A stretch of 64,000 nucleotides of DNA from QHVT01 sp036389275. Its GTDB lineage: Bacteria; Acidobacteriota; Thermoanaerobaculia; Gp7-AA8. Positions 18,521-27,445 of the stretch are shown here, in pieces. A program made the translations under genes and the position numbers. Location of the stretch: contig DASVQE010000009.1 of assembly GCA_036389275.1 (NCBI GenBank), positions 62,001 to 126,000 of the forward strand. Reading direction: 5' to 3'. A model generated the notes under the pieces. The model ran no database searches. It was given only the letters and a program-made list of their open reading frames with translations, and was not told where the DNA came from. Position 1 is the first letter of the stretch; every line of letters begins with the position of its first letter.

Positions 18521-21500
18521 ATGATGATGCGCCTTTCTCAAATCGCCGCTGGACAGAGTCTCTATCGGTCAACGAACGTCCGCCGCGGCCAGTCGGAGGT
18601 GGAACCCAACCACCGTCTCCTAGCTCTGCGCGAGCGCGTGCGTCACGCGTCAAGGCGCTTCCGACCGCTCCTCAAACTGCGTAGTTCCCGCGCAATCGTG
18701 ATCGCGCTAGTTGCAGTGCTCAGCGCGTCGATGTCAGCAGCGGGCGCGACCACAGCGTTTCAACGTGTTGTGACGCTAACCGGCAGTTCTTCCTCGCACG
18801 ATGTATTCAAGCGTCCCACAGGTGCCGCCGTTTCGCTCTCCGACGGCACGGTATACATCGCGGATCGTCAACACCATCGCGTGCAAGCGGTCTCGCCTGA
18901 CGGTCTGACGCGGCCGGTCGCGCCGAGCACGAGCTTCGTAGACCCGACCGCTGTCGCCGTGTCGCGTGACTTTCTGTACATCACGGACGGCAACGCCATC
19001 CGTCGTATATCGCTCGCCGCGGGCGAGGCCGCTTCCACCGTGGCCGGTTCAGAAATGCCGGACGGTCGCGACGGCGTGGGACCCGCGGCCGGCTTCAAGC
19101 AGCCGATGGGCCTCGCATTCAATCAGCGTGGCGAGATCGTCGTAGCGGATACGGGCAATCACAAAATCAGATTGGTGACACCCACCGGCGTCGTGAGCAC
19201 TATCGCCGGAGATGGTCGCCCAGGCTTCACTAACGGGTCCACCGCCATTGCGCAGTTCAAGGGCGTCGAGGGCGTGGCAGTGGCGCCAGACGGCACGATT
19301 TACGTCGCAGATACCGGCAACCACACCATTCGTGGCATCAGGAATGGCGCCGTGTTCACCGTCGCCGGTACGGGCCAACCCGGCCTACTTGACGGCGAGG
19401 CGAACCTCGCGTCCTTTAAGGAACCTTCGAGCGTCGCGATTGATGACTTCGGCACACTTTATGTCGCCGATAGAGGTAATCACGCGATCCGACGTATCAG
19501 CGATGGAGTCGTCAGTACGGTTGCTGGTACGGGCATTCCCGGCTTGGTCAACGCTACTGATGTCGCTCACGCGCAATTCGCGTTCCCCAGCGGTGTTGCA
19601 GCCGCGGGCGCGTTGTATGTAGCCGACAGTGGGAATGACGCATTGCGCGTGCTCTACCCGTCACTGGCGTTGAGCAGCGTAGAACCGCGCCGAGGAGATC
19701 CTGCTGGCGGTGAGATCCTGCACCTCTATGGTATGGGCTTCGTGCCCGGTGCGACGGCAGTTACCGTCGGCGGCGTTGGCGTCGCGGCAACATACGTTTC
19801 GTCGACGGAGCTTGTCGTGACGGCTCCGCCGCACGCGATCGGATTCGTCGACGTTGTCGTGACGACGCCGGCCGGATCGCGGACGCTTGTAAACGCGTTT
19901 GAATACGTCCCGCCGTTCGTCGCGATCGTCATCAGCCCGTCGAATCCGCGACTCGATCCACACGCAACCGTGCAGTTGTCGGCGAGTGGAGTCACAGCCG
20001 GCGGCACCGCTACGGACATTACGCCACGGGTTGCTTGGAACAGCGACGCACCGGCCGTTGTCACCGTGGATGCCAGCGGCCTTGCCGAGGCAAAGGCGCC
20101 CGGCACCGCCACGATCACTGCGTCACTCAATGCACTCGCCGGCTCGACCACGGTCACGGTGCGGCAACCGGAACCGGTACCGCCGGACCCGGTCACGACG
20201 GCGCCGCCGCTCGCGACCAGCGCGACAACCTCGTTCATCGGCTCGACCGAATTTCTCTACAGCGGCCCGGACGCCATTCAGCAAGCCGTCGCACCCGGAA
20301 CGATCAAGCCGCTGCGCTCCGCCGTCATTCGCGGTCGCGTTTTCACGCGAGACGGACAGCCGCTGCGCGCAGTACAGGTCACCATCAGCAAGCGCCCCGA
20401 GTACGGATCGACCGCAACGCGCGATGACGGCCGGTTCGACATCGCTGTCAATGGCGGCTCACCGCTCGTCGTGCGTTACGAGAAGAACGGCTACATCGGC
20501 GCCGAGCGCACGGTGCTCGTGCCGTCGCAGGACTTCGCGTTCGCCACGGATGTCGTGCTGTCCGCCCTCGACGCGACCGTCACCACCGTTGCGGCGTCCG
20601 CGTCAGCCGCCCAGGTCGCGCGTGGATCGCTCATAACCGATGCATCCGGCTCGCGGCAGGCCACGCTCGTGTTCTCGTCGGCGACAGCTACGACGTTGCG
20701 GCTTAGCGACGGCACGACTGCGAACGTACCGGAGCTGCACGTTCGCGCGACGGAGTTCTCCGTCGGTGCTGACGGGCCGAAGGCAATGCCGGCCGCGCTA
20801 CCGCCGCAGAGCGGTTACACCTACTGCGTCGAACTGAGCGCCGATGAAGCAATCGCGGCGAATGCGAAAAGCGTGCAGTTCTCCAAGCCGGTCTCGTTCT
20901 ACGTCGAGAACTTCCTCGGATTTCCGGTTGGTCAACACGTGCCGGTCGGCTACTACGACCGCGACCGGAACGCATGGTTGGCGATGCCCGATGGGCGCGT
21001 CGTGCGGGTTGTGACGGTTGACGCTGGTGTTGCCCATCTTGATACCGATGGCAACGGCACCGCGGATGATGCGGGCATCGCCACTGAAGAGTTGCAGCGG
21101 CTCGGCGCGCTCTACGCGCCCGGCGCGACGCTCTGGCGCGTCACGACGACACACTTCTCGTCAATCGATCTCAATTGGGCTTGCTCATTACCACCTGACG
21201 CGACACTTCCAAAGGGTCAACCGACTTATTACGCGCCGCGTGATAACGCCTGCACGACCGGCGGCTCGATCATCGAGTGTGAGAATCAGACGCTCGGCGA
21301 AGATGTCGGGATCACCGGCACGTCATTCGCGCTTCACTATCGCAGCGACCGCACCGAAGGTCGGGTCGCTTCGCGCACGATCGACATCCCGGTGACGGGC
21401 GACACGGTCCCGGCGAGCCTGAAACGTGCGGAGCTCGAAATCTCGATTGCCGGAACACTGACGCGGCAGTCATTCACAAGCTCACCGAAGCAGACCTATC

Positions 21501-24500
21501 ACTTCGTTTGGAACGGCCGTGATGCGTACGGCCGCGTGGTACAGGGCGGCGCACCGATCACAATTCGCACCATCTACTACTACGACGGTTTTTATCAGGT
21601 TCCGACGCAGGCTACATTCAGCTTCGGGCAGACCAGCGGCATCGCCGGAACCAGCTCGAGCCGCATTGAAGTCACGACGACCGCGCAGTGGCAAGGCCAC
21701 TTGGGCGCGTGGCATGCGACGGGCGACCGTATCGGCGGCTGGACGATCACGCCGCATCACTTCTATGACGTGACGACGAAGACACTCTATCGCGGCGACG
21801 GGTCGCGCAAATCGGCCATGCCGCAGCGGTTCGGCGCGCCGCAGGGCACGTTCACGCCGATCATGGGCAAACCGGGTGTGCGCGACGCGAAATGGACCGG
21901 AAACGGCGGACCGGCGAAAGACGCGACCTTCTCCTACATCACATCCATGAAGGTAGGCCCGGACGGCACGCTGTACATCGGTAGCGCCGAATACATTCAC
22001 AAGATCACGCCGGACGGGACGCTCGTCAGGATCGCAGGGAACGGGGCAGGTGGAGTGCCGACGACTACCGAACGCGCCGCCACGGGTCCAGCGCTGCAGA
22101 CGCGCTTCTATTTCCCTGACAGCATTGCAGTCGCACCGGACGGGACGCTCTTCGTCGCCGAGCCGTTCCTGAATCAAATCCGCGTGATCACGCCTGACGG
22201 CACCGCGTCGCGCTATGCCGGGACGGGCGTCTCGGGCCGTGGCGGCGATGGAGTACCGGCCGCACAAACGCCGCTCGCATTGCCGTCGAGCGTCGCGCTG
22301 GCGCCGGACGGTTCGCTGTACGTTGCCGAGCCGGAAGCGAACCGCATCCGGCGCATCACACCGGACCGCCTTGTCTACACCGTCGCGGGCTCAGGGCTGC
22401 GCACGTATTCGGGCGACGGAGGCCCGGCGCTCAACGCAGGTCTGGTGTCTCCGCGGGCGCTGACGCTTGCCTCCGATGGGACGGTCTATTTCTTCGACGC
22501 TCTCAGCAGCACGGGATGCCGCATTCGCCGCGTTACGACAGACGGGATGATTTCCACGGTTGCAGGCGGCGTCCCATGCAGATCATCCACCGGCGACGGT
22601 GGCGCGGCTGCCGACGCTCTGGTCAGCATCAATAACATCGAATTCGGCGGGCTGGCGGTAGGACCAGACGACTCGATCATTTTCGTCGAGCAGCGCCCGA
22701 CGAGTCGCGTCCGCCGCATCGATCCGTCCGGCACGATTGACACGGTACTCGGCTCCGGGACGCTCGGCAGCATCACGCCGGGCGCGTTGGCGACGGGCAC
22801 GGATATCGGCCCGTCGTATGCGCTGGCGGTCGCGCCGAACGGCACGATGTACTTCGCCGACGATGAAGACACGCCGACGAACAGCGTGCTTTACAAAGTC
22901 GAACCACCGCTGCCACCGTTCACCGGCACAAGCAGTGAAATTCGTATTGCGGATGGTGATCTCGTTTACGTCTTCACGGAAGGCGGGAGGCACTTGCGCA
23001 CGTTAGCGCGCGATACCAACGCCACCCTCTACAGCTTTGGCTACGACGGCGACGGCGTCATGACCTCCATCACAGACTTCGACGGTAATGTGACTCGCAT
23101 CGAACGCAGCGGCGGCGACGCGACAGCGATCGTCGCGCCGGGCGGGCAGCGGACCGAGATTGCCGGTGCCCCGTACGCTACGACCATTACGACAGCACCC
23201 GGTCAGACGACAACTTTTACTTACGCCGATGGCCTGATGCAAACCCTGACGGATTCGCGACGCAATACAACGAAGTTTGAGTGGGACGAACTCGGCCTCT
23301 TGCGTCGCGACAGCGATCCGGAAGGCGGAGCCAAGACGCTCACCCGTCGCCCTACTGCGGACGGTCACGAGGTCGCGATTGCGACCGCTGGCGGTCGGAC
23401 GACGCATTACACAGCGGACGTGCTAAAGACCTCCGATCATCTGATCACCGTGGTTAGTCCCGCCGGACTGATCGCCACGACTCTCGAAGGGAAGAACGGC
23501 GTGACGACCTCAGTACGGCCGGATGGTGCAACGAGGAGCGTCAGACTTGCGCCTGACCCCGTGTCGGGCATGCTTGCTCCATTCGAAGCCGAGTCCGCCA
23601 TGATCTTTCCGAGTGGCCGCACATTTGTGATGTCGTCGACCAGTAAAGCCACGATGCTTAATCCGTCTACGCCCGCGACGCGAACCGAGACGTTCACGGT
23701 CGCGGGCAAAACATTCACCCGCTTGTTCGATATCGCGAAGCTGACGGAGCAGTGGATCACACCGACTGGTCGGACGATGGCGGGGACAGTAGACGCAGCC
23801 GGTCGTCGGCGCTCGACCTCGATCCCCTCGCTCGCGACCGTCTCGTTCACATACAACTCAAACGGAACGCTCGCTAGCGTCGCGCAGGGTTCGAGAAGTC
23901 AAAGCTTTGCATACAACGCGCGCATCGAACTGACGTCGATGACAGACGCGCTGCACCGCACAACCAGTTTTGAGTACGACAACGCCGGCCGGGTCACGAA
24001 AGAAATTCTCTCCGACCTCCGTGAGATAACGTTCTCGTACGACCCTGCAGGCAACCTGCTGTCTGTAACGCCGCCGGGCCGGCCGTTATACGGATTTGCC
24101 TACAACAAAGTGAATCTGCCGACACTCTACGCACCGCCACGTGTACTCAACGGCGGAGCGACGGTGTACCACTACAACGCAGACCGCGAACTAACGTCGA
24201 TCGAGCGACCCGACCGCTCGACGATTGAACTCGGTTATGACGGCGGTGGGCGCCTAACGTCTCTGACGTGGCCTTCTGGCGCGCTTACATATGACTATTT
24301 GTCGTCGGGTGCGCTCCACGTCATAAGTGGTGCCGAGGCTTCCCTAACATACGACTACGACGGTTCACTGCTGACTGGAGTCGCGTGGACAGGTGCTCTG
24401 AGTGGCTCAATTAGATGGGCATATACACCCGAGTTGCTCATCGCGTCGGAGACAGTAGGCGGCGATTCGGTAGACTTCGGCTACGACGACGACGGCCTGC

Positions 24501-26014
24501 TGGTCAGCGCCGGCGCCTTACATGTGTCGCGAAACGCAGCCGGACTGCCCGACGCAAGCTCACTCGGCGTCGCGCAAGACGTCCTCACGTTGAACGAATA
24601 CGGCGAGGCGTCTAGCTACAGCGCCAGCGCGAGCGGCGCCGAACTGCTCGCCTTCGACTACACACGGGACGACGCTGGTCGCGTGATCGGCATTGTCGAG
24701 CGTACGCCGGCCGGCGAGACGACCACAGGCTACTCGTATGACAGCGAAGGACGCCTGACTGACGCAGTTCACGCTGATGCTAGCGTGCACTACGACTACG
24801 ACGATAACGGCAACCGCGTTGCGCGCCACGTCTTCACCACGTCCGGTGCGACAACTGAGACGATGGCGTACGACGCTCAGGACCGGCTTCTTAATTACGA
24901 AGGAACACAGTACACGTATACAGCCAACGGCGAACTACTGAGTAAGACCGACGCTGTGGGCACAACTCGCTACGAATATGATGCTCTCGGCAACCTGAGG
25001 CGCGTCTCGCTCCCTGACGGCGCCTCCATCGAATACATTATTGACGCGCAAAACCGGCGCGTAGGCAAGAAGCTCAACGGTACTCTTACCGCGACCTGGC
25101 TTTACGCGGACCAGTTCCGCATCGTAGCCGAACTGGACCCAACGGGCGCCGTCGTCAGCCGTTTCGTGTATGGCTCTCATTCGACCGTACCCGATTACAT
25201 GATACGGAGCGGCGTAGCGTACCGCATCTATACAGACCATGTAGGGAGCCCTCGCGTAGTTGTCGATACTACGACCGGCATGGTCGCGCAATTAATGGCC
25301 TACGACGAGTTCGGGAACGTAGTTCAAGATACAAATCCGGGGCTGCAGCCGTTCGGGTTCGCAGGCGGCCTTTATGACGCTTCGACCGCCCTCGTACGCT
25401 TCGGTGCGCGCGACTACGATCCGCATACCGGCCGATGGACATCTACGGACCCGGCTGGGTTCGCGGCTGGGTCGGCGAATCTGTACGGCTACGCATCCAA
25501 CGATCCCGTGAACCAAATTGACCCCTCAGGTTTGGTCACGCTACCGGTTGTCGGATGGGTAGATACAGGCGAAACGTCAGGCGAGGCCGCCCTCGAAGCA
25601 TACGCTGACACTCTGACCGACCCAGATGCCGCGTGGTATTCGAAAGCGGGTGCGGCGGTCGGCGGAACGTTTGCCGCGTTATGGACTCGCAAGACGAGCG
25701 ATGCCACGGCGACGACGCTCGTGTGCGCGTACAGTACGGCTGGAGTCGCGGCACGCCGACCCTACTGGCGTTATACTGGACCGAGATCCAAGCCAGAGGG
25801 TCCGTGGCTAACCCGCGGCTGGCGACCGCCGTACGGGAACAATTTCACGCGCGCGAAGGACGCCCTGCAGTTGCCCGAAACGCCAACAGGCGTGGTTCAG
25901 GTGACGCCGGGGCCGCTCGAACCGGTAGCGGGGCCGCGAGTGATTAAGGGAAATCCGCAGTGGGGCACCGGTGGTGGCGTGGAATACTACCGCGGGTTCC
26001 GCTTTCCGAACTAG
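18521..26014 (+). CDS. Giant NHL/RHS-repeat polymorphic toxin
   Basis: About 2497 residues if started at ATG 18521 (AGGAG just upstream; the frame extends to ATG 18434). Modules in order by nucleotide position: a delayed hydrophobic export signal (AIVIALVAVLSASMSA, about 18690-18740); five NHL-type repeats (18800-19660, e.g. GTIYVADTGNHTIR); an IPT/TIG domain (19666-19910); a Big_2-like domain (19915-20170); a carboxypeptidase-regulatory-like domain (20320-20570); a second NHL propeller (21840-22900); YD/RHS repeats (22940-25150); the RHS core ending in RFGARDYDPHTGRW and NLYGYASNDPVN..DPSGL (25390-25540). The 157-residue tail after DPSGL is the variable toxin region; YWRYTG, WLTRG and GGGVEYY suggest an ADP-ribosyltransferase-like fold. 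Lower GC than flanks. Secretion route unknown. Confidence 0.88.
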   Translation: MMMRLSQIAAGQSLYRSTNVRRGQSEVEPNHRLLALRERVRHASRRFRPLLKLRSSRAIVIALVAVLSASMSAAGATTAFQRVVTLTGSSSSHDVFKRPTGAAVSLSDGTVYIADRQHHRVQAVSPDGLTRPVAPSTSFVDPTAVAVSRDFLYITDGNAIRRISLAAGEAASTVAGSEMPDGRDGVGPAAGFKQPMGLAFNQRGEIVVADTGNHKIRLVTPTGVVSTIAGDGRPGFTNGSTAIAQFKGVEGVAVAPDGTIYVADTGNHTIRGIRNGAVFTVAGTGQPGLLDGEANLASFKEPSSVAIDDFGTLYVADRGNHAIRRISDGVVSTVAGTGIPGLVNATDVAHAQFAFPSGVAAAGALYVADSGNDALRVLYPSLALSSVEPRRGDPAGGEILHLYGMGFVPGATAVTVGGVGVAATYVSSTELVVTAPPHAIGFVDVVVTTPAGSRTLVNAFEYVPPFVAIVISPSNPRLDPHATVQLSASGVTAGGTATDITPRVAWNSDAPAVVTVDASGLAEAKAPGTATITASLNALAGSTTVTVRQPEPVPPDPVTTAPPLATSATTSFIGSTEFLYSGPDAIQQAVAPGTIKPLRSAVIRGRVFTRDGQPLRAVQVTISKRPEYGSTATRDDGRFDIAVNGGSPLVVRYEKNGYIGAERTVLVPSQDFAFATDVVLSALDATVTTVAASASAAQVARGSLITDASGSRQATLVFSSATATTLRLSDGTTANVPELHVRATEFSVGADGPKAMPAALPPQSGYTYCVELSADEAIAANAKSVQFSKPVSFYVENFLGFPVGQHVPVGYYDRDRNAWLAMPDGRVVRVVTVDAGVAHLDTDGNGTADDAGIATEELQRLGALYAPGATLWRVTTTHFSSIDLNWACSLPPDATLPKGQPTYYAPRDNACTTGGSIIECENQTLGEDVGITGTSFALHYRSDRTEGRVASRTIDIPVTGDTVPASLKRAELEISIAGTLTRQSFTSSPKQTYHFVWNGRDAYGRVVQGGAPITIRTIYYYDGFYQVPTQATFSFGQTSGIAGTSSSRIEVTTTAQWQGHLGAWHATGDRIGGWTITPHHFYDVTTKTLYRGDGSRKSAMPQRFGAPQGTFTPIMGKPGVRDAKWTGNGGPAKDATFSYITSMKVGPDGTLYIGSAEYIHKITPDGTLVRIAGNGAGGVPTTTERAATGPALQTRFYFPDSIAVAPDGTLFVAEPFLNQIRVITPDGTASRYAGTGVSGRGGDGVPAAQTPLALPSSVALAPDGSLYVAEPEANRIRRITPDRLVYTVAGSGLRTYSGDGGPALNAGLVSPRALTLASDGTVYFFDALSSTGCRIRRVTTDGMISTVAGGVPCRSSTGDGGAAADALVSINNIEFGGLAVGPDDSIIFVEQRPTSRVRRIDPSGTIDTVLGSGTLGSITPGALATGTDIGPSYALAVAPNGTMYFADDEDTPTNSVLYKVEPPLPPFTGTSSEIRIADGDLVYVFTEGGRHLRTLARDTNATLYSFGYDGDGVMTSITDFDGNVTRIERSGGDATAIVAPGGQRTEIAGAPYATTITTAPGQTTTFTYADGLMQTLTDSRRNTTKFEWDELGLLRRDSDPEGGAKTLTRRPTADGHEVAIATAGGRTTHYTADVLKTSDHLITVVSPAGLIATTLEGKNGVTTSVRPDGATRSVRLAPDPVSGMLAPFEAESAMIFPSGRTFVMSSTSKATMLNPSTPATRTETFTVAGKTFTRLFDIAKLTEQWITPTGRTMAGTVDAAGRRRSTSIPSLATVSFTYNSNGTLASVAQGSRSQSFAYNARIELTSMTDALHRTTSFEYDNAGRVTKEILSDLREITFSYDPAGNLLSVTPPGRPLYGFAYNKVNLPTLYAPPRVLNGGATVYHYNADRELTSIERPDRSTIELGYDGGGRLTSLTWPSGALTYDYLSSGALHVISGAEASLTYDYDGSLLTGVAWTGALSGSIRWAYTPELLIASETVGGDSVDFGYDDDGLLVSAGALHVSRNAAGLPDASSLGVAQDVLTLNEYGEASSYSASASGAELLAFDYTRDDAGRVIGIVERTPAGETTTGYSYDSEGRLTDAVHADASVHYDYDDNGNRVARHVFTTSGATTETMAYDAQDRLLNYEGTQYTYTANGELLSKTDAVGTTRYEYDALGNLRRVSLPDGASIEYIIDAQNRRVGKKLNGTLTATWLYADQFRIVAELDPTGAVVSRFVYGSHSTVPDYMIRSGVAYRIYTDHVGSPRVVVDTTTGMVAQLMAYDEFGNVVQDTNPGLQPFGFAGGLYDASTALVRFGARDYDPHTGRWTSTDPAGFAAGSANLYGYASNDPVNQIDPSGLVTLPVVGWVDTGETSGEAALEAYADTLTDPDAAWYSKAGAAVGGTFAALWTRKTSDATATTLVCAYSTAGVAARRPYWRYTGPRSKPEGPWLTRGWRPPYGNNFTRAKDALQLPETPTGVVQVTPGPLEPVAGPRVIKGNPQWGTGGGVEYYRGFRFPN

Positions 26015-26044
26015 CACGTCAAGTGTCGTAGAAAGGCTTTACCA

Positions 26045-26500
26045 ATGCCTGAAGTCGTCATTGTCATCCTCGCTGCGACCGCCACCCTTATAATCGTCGC
26101 GGCGATGGTTCCACGACTCATTAGGCGTTCCAGCCGACCGCTGCAAGTCGGCGACCGCATCAGAATATCTGGCGGCTATGACTCTCCGCCGCTGTGGCTT
26201 GGTGGCCGCGAGTATGTCGACGGGTCGGTCGTACAGTTTCGTACGACCGACCCCGCCGCTAAAAGCGTTTCAGCGGTGGTAAAGCTGGATTCGCCAATCA
26301 CCACACGTGGGTTTGCGTCTGACGTTGTGATGATGCACCTGCGGTTCGTGAATGCTCGATGGGGCCAGCACGAGACCGTTCACCTTGAACTCGTCTCCTC
26401 ACCTCCCGCCGCCGGTCAGGAGTTCAATGGGGAGACCGGCTACGACGCTCGGGATGGCTGGATTGAGTCGCATGCTGGCTATCGCGTCATAGCTCGTTGA
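26045..26500 (+). CDS. Putative immunity protein for the RHS toxin
   Basis: 151 residues, 30 bases after the RHS stop on the same strand, the usual place for a cognate immunity gene. An N-terminal membrane segment (VVIVILAATATLIIVAAMV) is followed by a soluble domain with GDRIRISGGYDSPPLWLGG, VVKLDSPI and a C-terminal GWIESHAGY. From memory of the family pattern, proteins with this GGYD...WLGG / LD / W.ESHA.Y layout often follow RHS or other polymorphic toxin genes. The anchor would place it at the inner membrane. Immunity function is inferred from position and pattern. Confidence 0.6.
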   Translation: MPEVVIVILAATATLIIVAAMVPRLIRRSSRPLQVGDRIRISGGYDSPPLWLGGREYVDGSVVQFRTTDPAAKSVSAVVKLDSPITTRGFASDVVMMHLRFVNARWGQHETVHLELVSSPPAAGQEFNGETGYDARDGWIESHAGYRVIAR

Positions 26501-26581
26501 TGTCTTCCGCGATGTCTCGCGCTTGACTGACTCTTCTACGCGCAGAACGGCTCGCGCGCTTCCGCACTTCCGCAGATCGAC

Positions 26582-26794
26582 ATGCACGAGGTCTACCTTT
26601 GCGCTGGCTGTCGCATGCCTCTGGCCGAAGGATGTTATGGACTCTACTGCTGCGAGGTATGCCGCGGCGTCGCCGACGCGCCGCAGTCCGCGCTAGGTGC
26701 TGTTTCCGACTCTGGCCGCCACTCTGCTGCCTGCGTTCAGCGGATGCGCGATGTTTTGGCGCATCGGCGCGCGCTCATACCCGTTCGCAAGTGA
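26582..26794 (+). CDS. Small Cys-rich (zinc-ribbon-like) hypothetical protein
   Basis: 70 residues from ATG 26582, read in the same direction as the RHS and immunity genes. Contains CAGC near residue 8 and CCEVC near residue 23, a spacing that could form one zinc ribbon. The remainder has no recognised motif. It sits at the meeting point of the + strand cargo and the - strand tail cassette. The frame is short, so it may not be real. Confidence 0.35.
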   Translation: MHEVYLCAGCRMPLAEGCYGLYCCEVCRGVADAPQSALGAVSDSGRHSAACVQRMRDVLAHRRALIPVRK

Positions 26795-26817
26795 TCGGTA
26801 GGTTCCAAGCCGCCGCG

Positions 26818-27018
26818 TTACTGGAGAAGAACGACTCCGAGCTTCTGCGCTATAGCTAGCATGACGATGTCGCGCTCAATCTGACTGTGTAGCGGCGGCT
26901 GACCGGCCCCGAGACGCTCGCGGATCGTAGAGCTTAGCCGCTGACACTGAACAATCGCATCGGCTGTATTTCCCCGGACCGAGAGTGTTGTGCCGCTGTC
27001 TTCGACCCGATGTCGCAT
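26818..27018 (-). CDS. Small phage-cassette protein of unknown function
   Basis: 66 residues, last gene of the - strand tail cassette. Its ATG (27018) lies one base after the TGA of the preceding gene (TGAGATG), a translational-coupling arrangement that supports it as real. The sequence is mostly helical (DAIVQCQRLSSTIRERL and IVMLAIAQKLGVVLL); no homologue recognised. Confidence 0.5.
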   Translation of the reverse strand: MRHRVEDSGTTLSVRGNTADAIVQCQRLSSTIRERLGAGQPPLHSQIERDIVMLAIAQKLGVVLLQ

Positions 27019-27019
27019 C

Positions 27020-27436
27020 TCAACGCACCTCGATCACGATCGCTTCTGCGAGCTGCATGTCGGCGAGAAACGGCGGCTCCACCGTGATGTTGAACGTCCC
27101 AGCGATGTCGAAGTCGAGGGCGAGCGTCAGTTCACCGAGCGCGAGGGGCCGAGTGAATGTCACGCCTCCGTCGTTTGCGTCGGCGCGGTCGCGAAGGCGG
27201 AAGGTGACGGTGCCGCTATCGCTCCGCGGCTCGCCGTCGAAGTCGACGAGCTGCAGGCGTATAGAGACGGCGGCCAGGCCGGTCGCGCCGATGTTTGCCG
27301 CCGGCGGCGGCGAGAACACCAGAACGGGATCACGCTTGAGGCGCTCTTCACTGACAAGAGCGCCGCTGTCGTCCGTCACCCTTCGGTGCAGGTATACACC
27401 GGTCGCCTCGACATGCTTCAGGATTGTTTCAGTCAT
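27020..27436 (-). CDS. Hypothetical tail-cassette protein
   Basis: 138 residues, transcribed directly after the large fibre/host-specificity gene (9-base gap) and coupled to the next small gene. Predicted beta-rich, with alternating polar and hydrophobic residues (GLAAVSIRLQLVDFDGEP, GTVTFRLRDRAD, AGTFNITVEPPFLADMQL), like an Ig-like or virion decoration domain. Position after the tail fibre suits a fibre accessory or chaperone. No family recognised. Confidence 0.5.
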   Translation of the reverse strand: MTETILKHVEATGVYLHRRVTDDSGALVSEERLKRDPVLVFSPPPAANIGATGLAAVSIRLQLVDFDGEPRSDSGTVTFRLRDRADANDGGVTFTRPLALGELTLALDFDIAGTFNITVEPPFLADMQLAEAIVIEVR

Positions 27437-27445
27437 GGTTACGCC

